A stretch of DNA of 64,000 nucleotides. Origin: Corynespora cassiicola (taxonomy: Eukaryota; Ascomycota; Dothideomycetes; Pleosporales; Corynesporascaceae). Made by a program: the position numbers and the translations under genes. This document shows, piece after piece, positions 42,919-56,669 of the stretch. The stretch is from NCBI GenBank assembly GCA_022059125.1, contig JAEUWY010000021.1, positions 186,001-250,000 on the forward strand, read 5' to 3'. The notes beneath the pieces were generated by a model that worked only from the letters and a program-made list of their open reading frames with translations, was not told the DNA's origin and searched no databases. How positions within the stretch are numbered: position 1 is the first letter of the stretch; the number at the start of each line of letters is the position of its first letter.

Positions 42919-45900
42919 GGAGGGTAGTAATGGTGGTGGTGGAGGTAGGGCAGGATGTAAAAATGGTCAACATCGGAATGACTGGTGACGAGGCCCTCGA
43001 AATTTCAATCGTTCCAGAAGGGGATGGAATAGCATACATACTTATTATTCGGAAGGCTTCCTTGGGAGCAGCGTCCACCAATGGCCCAGAGCACTCGTGG
43101 CCGTAGCTTTCCCAGGGCTGGGCGTAATGCCTGCCACACAGTCGAGGCCCACTTTGATTCGCGGTTAAAGGCCAGGCTAGGAAGGGCAAATGGGAACGGG
43201 TACAGGCAAGGCTTGCTGCACCGAAGATCTCGGCCAGGACTGGCTCGCGTGGGCCGATGTGGGCGATCAAGCCCGGGTTATGAAGAAGGCAGGAGGAAGA
43301 GTGGCAGGGACGGAGAAGGTTGTAACGAGTGTACAAGAAGGGAAGACGGCCGGCTCCAACCGGCGAGGATGACTACGGCTACTAACTACCTGACAGGCTG
43401 AAGGAGCGGCAGGCCGCACGACAAGGACTGCCCGGTGTGGCGCTGGCGAGCGGTAGTGGGAGCAGCGAAGCAAGGATATGCATGAGCAGCGAAAAGTTGC
43501 CGTCAGCAGTGCAAGTGGAAAGGTCCGCGGTAGGCAGTCTTGTAGTCTTGCAGTCTGACGTGCCTGGGAGGGCTCCGGCGCTGCAGCTCTGGTTGTGTTT
43601 CCCAGTCTGGGATTTTGTGGCGTTGCCATCAGCCGCGAGCCTACTTTTTGACGTGCGTCTGGCCAAGCAGAGACGGTGCTCGCGAGAAGCTAGCTCGACG
43701 GTGGACGAGAGTCTAAAGGCTAGTAGACCGGCGTAGGCAAGATTGAACGAACGTGACGGCAACCACTGCTTCGCACCCGCGACGCCGTCTGAAAATTTGT
43801 CTCTTAGGCAAGCGGCGTGTCATGCAACGTCTGCGAACGACTGCACCTCACCGCACCGCACCGCACTGCACCGCACTGCACCTGCTGGTCAGAAGAGATG
43901 CTGCTGCTGCTGCTGCTGCCCATCGTTACTCGATGGTAGCCATCGCCTATCACGCCGACAAGAGCACTACCATACAATATATCCCGCAACTTATCGACGT
44001 GCTCAGATTGAGCGCGTCGAGATTACGGCGGCAGAATGCACAGACAGATGCGGCCCCAAGTTGGTTAATGGAACACGAGATCAAGGCACAGCTGGGGTCG
44101 CGAGGTTCCTAGGTTAGTTGGTCGGTTCTCTGTTGAGAGGTCGACTGGCTGCTACATCCGGCATGGACATGCCGCTGGCGGGCCCCAAGGAGGGAATCGG
44201 TCGCTAACGTGGCTGGTGGGGAGGGGCGAGGCTTGTGGAATTAAAGGCAAGCCGGAGAGCATGGGCTGGAAACCTGAACCGCGGCCTAGGACCAGGGAGC
44301 AGGGTCAAACGTTCTCGGGAGGAAGCGAGGGCAATTCTCTGGAAGATTAACGCCCTACCGCACAGACGTGCTGCTCGCTCAAAAGAGGCCGTCGAGGTTG
44401 CTCGAGGCTGCGTCGTGGGGAAATGAAGGGTCGTGGCCACTGTCAGACGTACCGTGTGTGATGGCCCAAAGCAGCATTGCGAAATGAAGTTTGCGTGTTG
44501 GTGGAGCCTCAGTGTATCAACACGAAACTGTCCCCAAGAGGACACGCATCCGTGGGCCAGCAAGCAAGAGGGCACATCCATGGCCGCCGCGACGGCGCGA
44601 AAGCTGCAGGCAGAGGCTCCCCCAGTTCCGCGACGAATGCAGCACCCGAACGGGCAATGCAGATGGCGTCGTGCAAACCGCCACGGGCTGGCTAACGGCG
44701 GGGCGGTTATCCATAAGGAAGCATGGCCGTGGCACACGTTCACCTTGTCAACCTGTCAGCCTCGAGCGCGTCCCAGCACAACCCCTCTGTGGATCGACGC
44801 AGAGCGGCGAGCGGCATGGCGAATCGATAAGAGGTGCGGCTGGCAAACTGACACCCGCCCGCTGGCAGAGCATTACACGGGCGCGCGCGCGCGGGAGGGC
44901 GCCTCTACCATTGATACTGGAGATGGGCGGCCGGGCCACGGCCGCGACGATCAGCGTGTTGCGCGCTCCTCCTCGTGCCAGCGTGCACGACGGTTTTGAG
45001 TGCTGAGCACCGAGCACCGAGCACTGAGAGCTCTTTGGCGCACTGGCTTGCTGGCTTGCTGGCTTGCTGGCGCCTGCAGATGACAGAGGGACGTGCTCCC
45101 CCCGGAGACAGCTCAAGTGAGGGGCCGTTCGTAAGAATCGGGTTGCGCAATCACCGAGCGCCTGGCTCCGGTGTGAACGATCGACTGAGCAGTTAAATTT
45201 CCGTGCCCGCGCTCGAACTTGACCTATTTGGCAGCGACTGGGATCTACCTGAAACGCGTGGCGCCCCGGATCAGTCCAGAGGATCTCATCAACGAGATTT
45301 TGGCCGCTGGGGATCTAGACGCCGGCCAATCACCCGCGCCCGAGCAACGACGACAGCATCCTGAAATCCTGCGTCTGAACAGCCGCGTACCGCATGGGAC
45401 ACGGCGTGGAGACGTCCGTGTGCCCCTCTGCCTCTGCCAGAAACAGGCGTCCCCAAGCCGTTTCCCCAAACCACGGCGAGACGATTTAGACGGATCACAG
45501 TGTCAAAACGAGAAAGGCCCATGTGATGGAGGTTTCGAACGCCCGCATCGAGCAGCAGCACCCTGTGGCGTGCTGCCCGATCTGGGTGGTGATGGCGTAT
45601 GTGGATGTGTGTGACTCGTGAACGTGGGTTCGCCATCTGCAATCCATGCGTAAAGAAATTAAGAGCCGATATCCGTCGACGGTCGAGAAGCCTCCATTTC
45701 GCTTCTCCAAGCTCATCTCTTCCGCCAGGTCGTCTGGCACTGGGAGCTGGCCGTTGCTTTTTTTCCCACCAACAGCGGACCGGCACAGCGGCGGCCAGGG
45801 GCAAGGCTGATCAAGCTCAAGGCGGGAGCCGTCAGCAGCATCATGGTGACTTTGTGATGCGGGAGGCGAGCTGCATGAGGTAATTTGATGCCAAGAGCTG

Positions 45901-47517
45901 GCGACAGTTGGGGAAGACGAGGCTTGCAGGAGAGAATGGGGAATGTGGAAATTGAAATGGCACCAGGAGTCGACTGGCCGTGGAGCTCTACCAGGTAAAC
46001 AGACGACGGCGGGTGCTAGCAGAGGCAGGTGAGGTCGGCACGTCGGTGTCTGGGATGCAGCGGATGCAGCAGCTGAGGCGTCGTCGCGTCGTCAACGGTT
46101 GCTGGGGGGGGCTCGGGGGCGCTGGTGGACAAGAGGAGCCGGAGTACATGTGCGCATGTACCTCTGGGCCGGGCTGGACGACGACTGCGGGCAAACGGCC
46201 GGCGCGCTGCTGGCCTCAGTGTGGCTCTCTTCGGTGAGACCTGGCTGCCTGGGTGTCTGGGTCGCAGAGTGTCTACGCATTGTAGTGAATGCGATGTCGA
46301 TCTCGGCTCGCTCTAGGCGGGCGAGTAGTCGACAGCCCACCGTAGTCGAGCAGACGCAGGGTAAGAAGGCTAGACGGGATGGGACATCTCGCAAAGGCGC
46401 CGCGGCGCGCACCCCTCAGCCGAGACAGGCAAAGCCGGTGCCTGAGGTACCTCTGCATCGGCTCCACTTTCACCTTAACTTTGCTCGCAAAGGCTTCCCG
46501 TTCCCACCCAACGACACCATCCTGTGTTCGTGGCGGGCACCAGAAAACTTGTCGTCCACCGCCAGTGCTGCTTGGAGCAAAACGGCTCGCCGATCGCTCG
46601 CCTCTCCCTGAAAGATCATGCCATAGATCAGCGTTGATGCCGCCGGCCCATGGGTCCGCTGCCAAAAATACGTTTACTTTTCGCCTTCTAGATGCCGTCG
46701 AAGGGAGCCGGGATGAGTCAGGGAGCAGAGGAGGGCGAAGGTGCCGACTTGCAGATTGCAGATTGCGTGTGCAGATGGGGAGGTGTCCGAGGGCAAGTGG
46801 ACACGGGGCGGCCGTGGTGTTGAGCCCTAGAGGGGGGAGGTGGGTGAGAGGGTGAGGGGCATACGGCAAGCAGTCGCGACTGCCCTCGCCTGCCATGGCC
46901 TTCCCGCGCCTGCCTTGCCTGCCTTGCCTACATTCGCCACTGCCATCTTCACTGATGCTTCCCAATCGGGCAGTCGCCCTCAGTCGTCGCCGCCAAAAGC
47001 TGCTGCCCTCTTGCTCTTGCTCTTGCACTTGCACTTGCACTTGACCACTTGACCACCTGTCCGTCTGTCCACCTACCACCTACCTAGGTATCCACCTATC
47101 CATTGTCCACTGTCCACTGTCCACCATCCACCATCCACCTACCCGCCTGCCCACATTTTCCAATACCACCACCTACCTGCCCACTCGCCGCACTCGCCTG
47201 ACCCGTGGTTCGCGGCCTGCCGTGGCACAAGCCCGCACTGCACGGCGCCCGGCCCTTGTGCGGAGATATTCTCCCTCTACGTGCGGTGGCGTTGCCGTCA
47301 CCAACCCGGCGGCGCGGGGGCGCAACGCCGGCCTTTCTCGAAGACCCCCATCGTACAACGCTTCTTCAGCCCTCCCATCGCTCGACTTCTACTGACCTGC
47401 CTTGTTCGGCCAACCGACAAGTCTCGTGAGCCTGCGCCGCCCTCCGAGTCCGTCCGCGGTTGGCGCACATCTTCGCACCCACGCCCATGACCATCTACAT
47501 CGTTTGGCCACGTTCGC

Positions 47518-47540
47518 ACACGTTCCGTGCCTGATTAGCG
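47518..47540 (+). repeat. 23-bp direct repeat, copy 1
   Basis: ACACGTTCCGTGCCTGATT followed by AGCG. It matches the copy at 47757-47779 at 22 of 23 bases. Shorter matches containing GGTGCCTGATT lie at 48424-48437 and 48789-48804. Confidence 0.7.
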
Positions 47541-47756
47541 CATCACATAACCCCCCCTCCATGGTGTTTTTACTTTTTGGCCCTCCCAGACGCTCGCAAG
47601 TAGCGGTCTGCGCACCTGGGTAGGCCCATCCCAGGACGGGCCTCGCCTGGCCACTTCTCGCCCACCATCTTGCTCGACTGTGGCTACGGCAATGGCTCTG
47701 CTCGATGGCTCCAAGGAACCGGCTGCCGTTGGCCTATGACGACGAGGCTTGCCCAG

Positions 47757-47779
47757 ACACGTTCCGTGCCTGATTGGCG
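47757..47779 (+). repeat. 23-bp direct repeat, copy 2
   Basis: ACACGTTCCGTGCCTGATT followed by GGCG. It lies 239 bp downstream of copy 1 and differs from it at one base. Confidence 0.7.
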
Positions 47780-50700
47780 GAGCCGTACCTTCCCGCTCTG
47801 GGATGTTGACTCAGCATGCCATATCCGTCTCTCAGTCGTCCTTGAACCAAACATCCAACGCGGCAAGCCTCACTACTCTCCAGTTTGTGAATGTAACGCC
47901 CGCCACCCCCTACAATGCACGTGTGCTGTGTCCCGGGGCAATTGCCATGTCAAGTCATGAACGAATATTTCCCGCATCACATGGAATCGACTTCTATTGC
48001 CTTTTCCTAGCCCGTTCTCGACAGCATCTCCCGCCACCACATTTCTCTGCGTGCTTCTCAATTACTCCGTTCCATGGAGGGCTGGCCATGACGATCCTTG
48101 CTTTGAACTGTACTATTCAATACGCGCACTGACTGTGTCAATTCCTGCTGTCTGCACGCGCAGCAACTCAGCAAACCGTTCTGGCATTGTTTGTCAAGTC
48201 CGACGTTGTCAGACTCGTGGGCCCGTTTATCAACGTTGCAACTCCCGTGCAGATCTCCAATCAACCCCTGCCTTTGGTGATCGCTCTGCTTATCTTCTTT
48301 GCGCACTTGATTCGCAGGCCGCTGCTGTCCTCCGTTGCCTCCGGTGGAACAGATCGCGAGCTGTACCGATATTCTGTCCATGGTGAAATGTCCTCCGAGC
48401 ATTGTGGCCTTCCCTTCGGGCGCGGTGCCTGATTCGCACACGGCAGATCACCGGGTACTGCAGTCGATTACAATGCTCCTGGCGAGGTGCGACCTCGTTA
48501 CGACTCTACCCACAGATTTCCACTTCCGTCACCAACAGAATGCATACCGCAAGGCAGACTTCACATTTGCTCGGCTTGCATCCGATGCTGCAACATTCCC
48601 TGGAGCTCCGTTCCCTTCTGGTCACAGCAGAGGTCCAGCCCTATGGTCTCCTGCGCCAGACCAGCATTCCTGACCTCCGATATTGGCGGATACATGCTTC
48701 CATCGAATCTCAATCGTGAATGTTCAAGGTAGGGGTAGCTATCACTCGCCACCCCCGCCAGGGCCATCAGCCAACCTAGAACTCAGCCGGTGCCTGATTT
48801 GCGGATGACATGGCGCTGGCTGCAAGTGAGTCAGCATGGCATTCTTGCCAGCTAGGCACTTGCCGGGACTTGTCAGTCGGAGCGAGCGACCTCAGCTGTG
48901 CCCGTGTTAGATGGGAACCGCTGCTGCTGTTGTTGTTGGGGCGCCATCTACCTTGCTTTTGCTGCGCCGTCCGCCATTGGCATCCGAGAAGACCAAGTGC
49001 CGTGTGTGTCACGTGCGGGTTTATTGTTTGTCTTCAGCTGGCAATCTCGGCCAGGCGAATCACGTAGCAATGGCTTAGGGCGTGTAGGTGATCACATGCA
49101 CACACTACCAGAGTCTTACAAGACGGCTAACCTACCTGTCGGAAGGCTTTACCTCCTTTAGGCTCCATGTACATGTAGTCGCAAGGAACAGCCCTCTCGC
49201 GGTCGACTCTACAAAGTTTAAAGGGAAGAGAGGGGGTAAAAAAGAAAGCATAGCTGAGAAAAAAATACCCCGAGATTACGAGAAAAAAGTATGAATGGGT
49301 GCTATTAAAAGAATTAGGCGGAGGGCAAATCGTCACATGCATTGTGTGCCCTTGGTAGTTAGGGGGGTGGCTCGCTGGATTCCCTAACCCCTGGGATTCG
49401 CTGTCTTTTGGGACCGCTAGTCGCCAATAGCTCCATGGTTGTTCTCGTGAGATTGCCATGCCTTCCAGAAACAATCAAGACTTTATTGTTGGTGTTTTAG
49501 TGCCGGGCTTGATTCAATCAAAGCTTGGTTGTTGCAGTGACTACCTAGGTAGGTAGCCGTGAACTGGGCGTCTCAATCGGAGGTGGATACGTTTTTGGTC
49601 TTGTTCTTCCGGGCGGTCTTGTTGCGTGGCGTTTGTTTGTTGTGGTGCGGGGGGTGGAGGGGGCCAAACTACAGTTACTTGGGTACTGGGTTCCTAGTTC
49701 ATTGGGAGCATATTCTGGCATCGACGTGGATATGTTTACATGAACAATTCTGACAGTAAGTGTTTTCTATAGCAGGATGGGCCTTTTATCACGGTTCTCC
49801 CCTTTTCTTAATGGCGTAGATTTGTGCGGAATGCTATCGTAGTTGAGGCTTTTTACAGCCCAACGCCCTCGTAATCTTGTCTCTGGGGATCTGTCAATCT
49901 TGGGGATCGCTGGCTCTGTGACCAGTTATCCCCTGTGGCCCCTTCCTCGACCAACACCATCTCCTTGTTCACGCGCCATCAATTGGGTGTGAGGGGTGTA
50001 CAGATCAAATCAGCCCTCTATGGTTGGGTTGACCGTCTATCAACCAGTCATCCCAGACATCGTCATCTCTTGTTCGGAAGGTACTGCAAGGCTGATTATG
50101 AAGACAATAGGTCCTAGCATCGCTCGCACTTTCAAAGAAGAAGAAAAGGAGTACCAATGAGGCAACCTTTTTGCTGCACTGTCAAGTCGTGTTAGACATA
50201 CCACCACCATTGGAAAGGAGACGACGATATGCAAGTGCAGCGGTGGGACCGACAAGTAGCAGCATTTAGGCGAGGCAATTGATCCCTCACATGGTTGAAA
50301 ATAAAAGGGAGGGAACAGAGTGCTTGTATGAATTTTGCACTCGCTGGTGATTAATCTTTGGTCTTTGGGATGCTGTGGTGCAGGTAGGCATGAAGATTGG
50401 ACCAGAGTGATTCAACATCTTCTGCAACTGCAACTCCAACTCCAGTCCAGTCGACACTGCCTCTCCTTGATACCCTTGGCATAAGAACTCCCCCGACAAG
50501 CACACAAGCACAGCAACACAGGGTCTGCAGAATTAACTATTATGATTACCACCTCCGCCCACCTCGCAGCCATAGTATAGTGTAGGTATATCTTCATCCC
50601 AGTATCCACTGCCAGGCACCTAGCATGTGCATGCGTGCGAGTGTGCACGTGTATATATGCCAAGATCTTAATATGCTAAAGGCCGTCACCCAGGCATCAT

Positions 50701-51532
50701 GACGGGCATCACACGCGCTTGCTTTCTCCCATGCCATTCCCCCTCCCGTCATTGCACGCACCCAAAAAAGAAAAGACCGACCGTGGTATAGAGAAGGCGA
50801 AGAACAAGGAAACGAGGGGTATGCAGTGTAGTAGGATGATGTGGTATCTCGGAAACCCATGCAGCGGGACAAAACAAAACAGAATCGACGTGATGACGCA
50901 GGACGATATGAGTCCTTTCCCCCTTCTCTACCAACCAAACCAGCCAGCCAAGCCTTGTCCCATGGTATACTGTTGCCCTTGATATAAAGAAACAGGAAAA
51001 AAAGACAAACAAGAAAATGCAAAAGCCCCACGACCGTGATGGGTGATTGGTGGTATCGAGCTAAACCGAAAGAAGCAGCGAGAAAAACAGACGGAAGATT
51101 GAGATGTGTGGCGAGTAAAATGTAGTGTGGTAATGGTGATGCTGGTGGTATATTCCGCACCTAGGGGCTGATCCTCACATGTTTCCCCTGACAAAGCAAT
51201 GCAGGGGGAACTTTTGAGGCAAATAGCAGACCGGAAACCAAAAAAATAAAATAAACGTGGCTGCACGTTTTGCGCACGCGAGGGACGGAACGCTACCTGG
51301 CGCAAACGACGTCACTAGTATCTAGACGCAGGTGCCTGTTTTGGAGCCAGAACAGACACTGCGCGACGGAAGAAGATGATTGGCGACATTTGCGGAAGGG
51401 ATCCAAGATGTGGGAGGGACGGTAGAACTGAGGGTCGGATGAGGGATGGTGGCTGACGGATTAGACGCTGAGTGGATGCTCCGAGTGGGCTCCTGCTTCC
51501 TTCTCTCTACACAAGACGAAGTGGTCATTGCT

Positions 51533-54500
51533 TCACTTGCTGGCGGCGGCACGCTTCTTTCGCATCTTATACTCTGTTTTTGCGACGCGCATCAACAAGT
51601 CCTCGTCCTTGATGGGGATCCAGCTGGTGAGCACCTTCATGGCGTTTTCAAAATCCGAGTCAAGCAGGATTTCGCGGGTAGCGTCAATTAGGGCGGCACT
51701 CGTGGCGTGCAAGACATCGAGATCGCCACTGAAGGTCGATGTTGGTGAGTTGGAGCGCGAGGCGTCGCCTAATAGCATGAAGACGTCCCAAACGCGGAGC
51801 TGGGCGGGGAATGGTAGCGAGTAGTTGAATAGCGTCAGGTACCAGCGGGTGCCATAGGCGGTCGACGTGATGCCGAGCTCCTCCTGTAAGGGTCTCGATT
51901 AGCGATTGACGTGGAACCATGGTGGCCGTGTAGTGGGTGACACAAGTGGTTACCGTGGCCCGGAGTCACAGCCACCGCATCACCATTCAAACACGGACAA
52001 GACTTGGGCGTGTGCCACTTACCAACTTCTTCGCAACATCCCCGTTGCGCAGCCAGTTGTCCTCAAAGTCACCGAGAGCCTCCATCAGCCCCGCGAATCC
52101 GGACTCATACAGCCGCTCCAGGCCTCGAAGCATCCAGAGGCGAACCAACATGACGAAAGCCTTGTCCTCCTCATAGTAGCAGAGCAGGGTCGCGGCCAGT
52201 GCCGCCATGCCCTGGACATAGCCCGTATCCGGCAGATACAGAGACATTGCGTGGAGTACGCGGAAGAGTAGCCGTTGCCTGTGGATAGTCAGCATGTGAT
52301 GAGCGATCCGGGGAAAAAAACAAAAACAAAGGCGGACTACTCACCCCCCACGATAGCGTCTCCGGAACATGATGTGCCTGTTGATAGTGCGCGGCACGTC
52401 CACGTCAATTTGCATGTCATCAGCTGAGCTCTCCTCCTGCAGGGCGTAAAAGTTCTCGAACAGATCTTCGTCGGAAGGACTCTCGGGGTCCTGCTTCGCG
52501 CTGGCGGCCAGGAAGGCGTACCAGGCCGTGGCGCGCCAGCGGTCAGGGATGCCCTTCCAGGTGCGCGATATCACCTTGGGGTCCTTGATGTCGAACTCGA
52601 ACATCATGCCGCCGCTCTTTGCGCCGGCCTGGACGACCTTTGCCATCTTGCGCCACTTTTCCTCGCGTTCAATTTCCTTTGCGCGCATGGCCTGTGCCGC
52701 GCGGCCGCCATCCTGCTGCTCTGCGACGTCAGCAAGACCCGGCGGGAGCTTTAGCATGTCGCTCGCTTCGTCCAAAAGCCGCCGATTGCGGTTGTGGGGC
52801 AAGCGATTGGCGGCGCTACGTATTGATTTTTGTGGGGTGCTTTTTGAGGTTCTGCTGGAAAAGATGGAGGCGGGGGCTCTCGATGATTTCACTGAGCGCC
52901 GCCTCTTTGGCGATGAAGTCTTTGGGGTCGAGCGCGCGGAGTAGGCCCGTGATGCGCTACGTCCCACCCCCCGCCTCCGCGGCTCCTCGGATACCAGCTG
53001 CAGGGCCGTCGAGACGCGCTGGATGCGGGGTTCCTCTGGGGCCTCGAGACCCTCTGTCCCCAGGGAGCCCCTTGAACCGTGCTTTTTGGGGATGATGAAG
53101 CCATAGCGATCCACCTCCCCGCCGTCCATGTCGGCCCAGTCTTCCAGTCCGCCGGCGGCCTCGGTGGGCTCCTTGGGGATGACGGTGGCGTCGTAGCGGG
53201 CGCTCATGATGGAGCTGGCGTCCTCGTAGGAGCGGTCGACGGTCAGCGAGGAGCCATTGACGGGGGTGCTGCGGTTCACGAAGCTGCTCTGGGCGCTGAC
53301 ATTGGTCGACTCCTCGCCAATGTCGTCCCAGTCGGCGGCGGCCTCGTCGCCGTGCTTGTACATGGAGCGCACCTTGCGCGACAGCATCATCTCGTCGGCA
53401 GACAGGACGCGGTTGGAAGCGGCGCGGCGGGCGGACAGGCGCGAGGCGGCTCGCGACGTGGGGCGGCGCAGGGTGACGGCGAGGGGGGCGGACAGCTGGC
53501 TGGGGGGCTCCTTCTGCGGGCGGTAGTTTGGGTTGGGGTTGTGGTGGTGATGGTGGGGCTGCTCCTTCTGTTCGGCGATGGAGGGCGACTGCGAGTGGGA
53601 CTGCGACTGCCTTTGCGGCTGCGACTGTGCCTGCGAGTCCGACTGCGCCTTCTGCATGGCGGGCTCCTCCTGCCCGTGCTGGGGCTCCTCCTGCCCCTCG
53701 GGCGGGCGTACCTTCTCGTCGGGTTCCTGCTCCTGCTCCTGTGCCTGCGCCTGCTCCTGCTCCTGCTCCTCCCTGACCTCCTTGATGGGCGGCTGCTGTC
53801 CCCTCTGCTGGTGCGGCGCGGCGGGTGAAGGCGAGGACGTGTGGATATGGGTATGGGCTTGGGCTTGGGCTTGGGCTTGGGCTTGCGTGTGCGTCTGCGT
53901 CTGCGTCTGCGGCGCCGTGTCGCTCTCCTTGACCAGGCCGAGCAGCTTGTTCATCTTGTTGGCGCGCTTGCCGCCGAGCAGCATGCTGCCGCGGTTGGAG
54001 AAGGAGACCTGGGTGGGCGACGTGAGGTCGTCGAAGCCGCCCGTGGGGATGACGGTGTCGATTCCGGCGAAGGCTGCGGCGGCGGCGTCGGCGTCGGCGT
54101 CGTCGTCGAGGGCGCCGTCGTGTGACGCCCGTGACGCGGCAGGGTCATGCTGGATGACAATGGCCGGCAGGCTGGGAGTTTTGCGCAGGCTGGCCGGCGG
54201 CGAGGGTGCATTGGGGACGTGGGCTTGGGCTGGGGCGGGCGTCGAGGCCGGGTCGGTGCTGCTGGTGGTCGAGTTGTTGGACGCCAAGGCTGAGTCTCTG
54301 CGGGCATCGTCGTCGCTCATCAGCGTCCTCTTCAGGGCCCCCGCCGGCGATGATGATGTCGTCGTCTTGGGACCCGGCGACGTCTTGGGCCGCCGCACGC
54401 TGCTGAGCCATCCGCGCGACGTGGGCGCCGTGCGCGTCGAGGCGCTGGTGGCATTGGACACGGTCGGCGACAGGCGAGCAAAGGGCTGCGTGTCGTGCTG

Positions 54501-54608
54501 GGCGTGGTCTTGTGTTTGCTGCTCCCTCTCGTCTCCCTGCAGCCTCTGGTCGCTCTGGTCCCTCTGGTCCCTCTGCTCCACCTGCTGCGCTCCAGCGTCA
54601 TCCCTCAT
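51533..54608 (-). CDS. TBC-domain Rab GTPase-activating protein
   Basis: Exons 54608-52345, 52278-52023 and 51883-51533 give 956 aa. The C-terminal third is a TBC domain: it opens with WKGIPDRWRATAWYAFLA and carries both catalytic fingers, IDVDVPR (IxxDxxR, about 734-740) and YVQ in GYVQGMAAL (about 774-776), so GAP activity on a Ypt/Rab protein is expected. A segment with EDLFENFYALQEES lies before the finger. The N-terminal 600 residues are disordered: Gln/Asp-rich start, Ser/Thr-rich middle, (QA)n and (EQ)n tracts encoded near 53700-53890, and Ser/Arg-rich clusters with SSPKRRRSVKSS. The C-terminus ends AKTEYKMRKKRAAASK. Rab GAPs act at membranes in trafficking. The Rab target cannot be told from sequence. 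Confidence 0.93.
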
Positions 54609-56669
54609 GGCGGCGACGTGACCACCTGTTCGCTCTCATCAAAGTCTCCCGCAACTGAAACGTTGGCCTCGGCTCTGCGAAATGAGTGGACTCGGCTACC
54701 AGGCTACCAGGCTACCAGGCTACCAGCAACCCTCGGCGAGGCTGGCAGCGGGCGGGCGGGCGGGCGGGCGGGGGAAAAGTCAGTGTCGAGAGGCTGTGCC
54801 TGGGGGGGCGCCGTCTAGTCAGTCGTGCCGCAGCGTCCGCCGTCCTGCAATGGCAAAGGAGCGAGGGGGAGGGAGAGACTGGCGGACGGGGGGCGAAGAT
54901 TGGGAGACGCAAGACGGGCAACAGGACAGCAGGACGACAAGACGACTACATCAGCCTCTCCGCTGCCTGGACCCTGGCGCGCTTTGGTGCTTTTGCCCTG
55001 GGGGGAAAAGGGGCGTCTATCGACACAAAGTACAATCGTGGGGCCTGCTGGCCTGGCTCTCGCCTGCCGGCCCTCCTGGTCCCCTCCTGGTCCCCTCCTG
55101 GTCGTCTTGGTCCTCTCCTGGCCGTCCTGGCCGTCCTGGCCGTCCTGGCTCACTGCAGCTCTCGGAGATTTGGCCGCTGGCTCGCCCGCCCTGATTGGCC
55201 CGCGCCGTCGTCTCCCAACGCCTGCTCACGGGACCAGCCCGTGCCTCTGCCCGCACGAAGCAATATAGAATTTCGTCGGCGTCACACGTCGCGACCGGAT
55301 TGCCCTCCAGAGCCGCCTGCTCGCGACCCCCGCCCAATGCGTGCGCGACCTCTCCCCTTCCGGCCGCCGCCCGTCTGTTTCCAGCCAAGCGCCGTGAGCT
55401 GCCGGCGAACCGCTGTTCCATCCAGGGGCCCCTACCAGCGCGCGCACGCAATAAACTTCCAACGAGTGCCCTGGCGTCCCCCGCGTCAAAAAGGCGCGAC
55501 GTCTGCCACGAGCAGTGCTTCTCTTCGTTGTTTTCTTTTTTGGCCCTGACCTGACCCTCATCTCGCCTGCCCCTCGCGACACCTCCCAGAACCTATCCGC
55601 CCTTGCGCCCGCCATGGCTCGAGGCCCGCGGCTTCGCGGCTTCGCGGCCTCACGGCCTCACGGCTCACGGCATGCGGAAAAAGAGACGGGCCCCTCTGGC
55701 CATGACTTGGACTCGAAACCGCGGCCGCCTGGCACCGTCTATGACGCACCGCATGCACGCCGGACCTGCACGCCGTTGGGGAAGGTGCTTCTAGACGCCA
55801 GACACCTCGCTCGTGTGCCACCCTGACCTCCCCGTGTCGCCCTCATACAACCCGCCGAGCCTGCTGTCCCCGCCAGACCGTGATCCTCCATGCCCACTTG
55901 AACAGCCCTCCGCCTTCCGCCTCAAACATCCCGCCGTTCCCCCGCCCTGCTTGGTCGTCGGACGCTCCGATGTTCGGCATTGATTGGCCCTGGCTGCCTG
56001 GTGGTAATCACCGATGCGACTATTTGCACCTTCAGCTCCCCCATCGTCCATCCACCACGGTCCATTACAATCGTCGCACGCGTGCAACACGAGCGTACGC
56101 GTGGCAATACATTCACATGTGAGTAGCTGAGGGATGCACCGTCGTACAGAGCCGCCAGTCTGGACGTCACATGCTTGCTGAAGAGACGTTATTGCAACTT
56201 CCACTAGCCGATAAGGCCTCCAATGAGACTTGCTATTGATTCCTGCACCCCCTGATGCACTTTGAGACAGATGATCGCGGCACAGGCAATGCAATTGCAA
56301 CCGGCACGTATCTATGGCAGCCCTGATGCCTACACGACTATCAACTGTGCGCCCTTTGAACCAGTCCCCATTGTTCCATGCCCGCGAACGGTCTGAATGT
56401 TTCGGCAGCGACCTATCAGTCTGTTTGACCCTCCAGCGTTGTCTCACCATCATCAGTCAATGCGACCAGATGCTGTTGATCACTCGCATCTCTCCAATCT
56501 GGGCAGTCATTGCCCACTAGACGCCAGCTAATGCCAGCTATACGTTACCTACATTTCTTGCTTCTCTCCCTGCCGCCTGCAACGCCCATCTGCTATGCAG
56601 TCTCCCTCTTCTCAACTGTGTATCCTTTCACCCCCACCTCCGACGCGTCACTCATCGTACGTAACACCG
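54609..56669. other. GC-rich upstream region of the TBC gene
   Basis: No gene is supported. There are four tandem GGCTACCA units at 54694-54726, a G-rich tract at 54750-54774 and CCTGG repeats at 55075-55150. The 287-codon plus-strand frame 54686-55549 begins inside the tandem repeat and is a composition artefact. Confidence 0.5.
54750..54774 (+). repeat. G-rich tract with G-quadruplex potential
   Basis: Six GGG runs separated by single C bases, ending in a longer G run. It lies about 142 bp upstream of the TBC gene start, with the C-rich strand in the sense direction. Confidence 0.6.

Larger units (their letters stand above)
42919..51532. other. 8.6 kb GC-rich region without a supportable gene
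   Basis: I found no frame with recognisable protein motifs on either strand; the longest (for example 46273-47079 minus and 46099-46611 plus) overlap in several phases and are Arg/Ser/Pro-rich shadows. The region holds simple repeats: GCTGCTGCTGCT at 43901-43919, TGGCTTGC repeats at 45044-45070, TTGCACTTGCAC near 47025 and GTCCAC repeats near 47110. ACCTAGGTA occurs near 47085 and 49540. Dispersed copies of TGCCTGATT lie at 47518-48804. It may contain long leaders, non-coding RNAs or regulatory sites for the flanking genes. Confidence 0.55.

Noticed and set aside
46099..47079. Long overlapping frames on both strands
   Set aside because: Arg/Ser/Pro-rich in every phase, typical of GC-rich non-coding sequence; no conserved motif.
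54686..55549. Plus-strand 287-codon frame
   Set aside because: It begins in a tandem GGCTACCA repeat and runs through CCTGG repeats; composition artefact.
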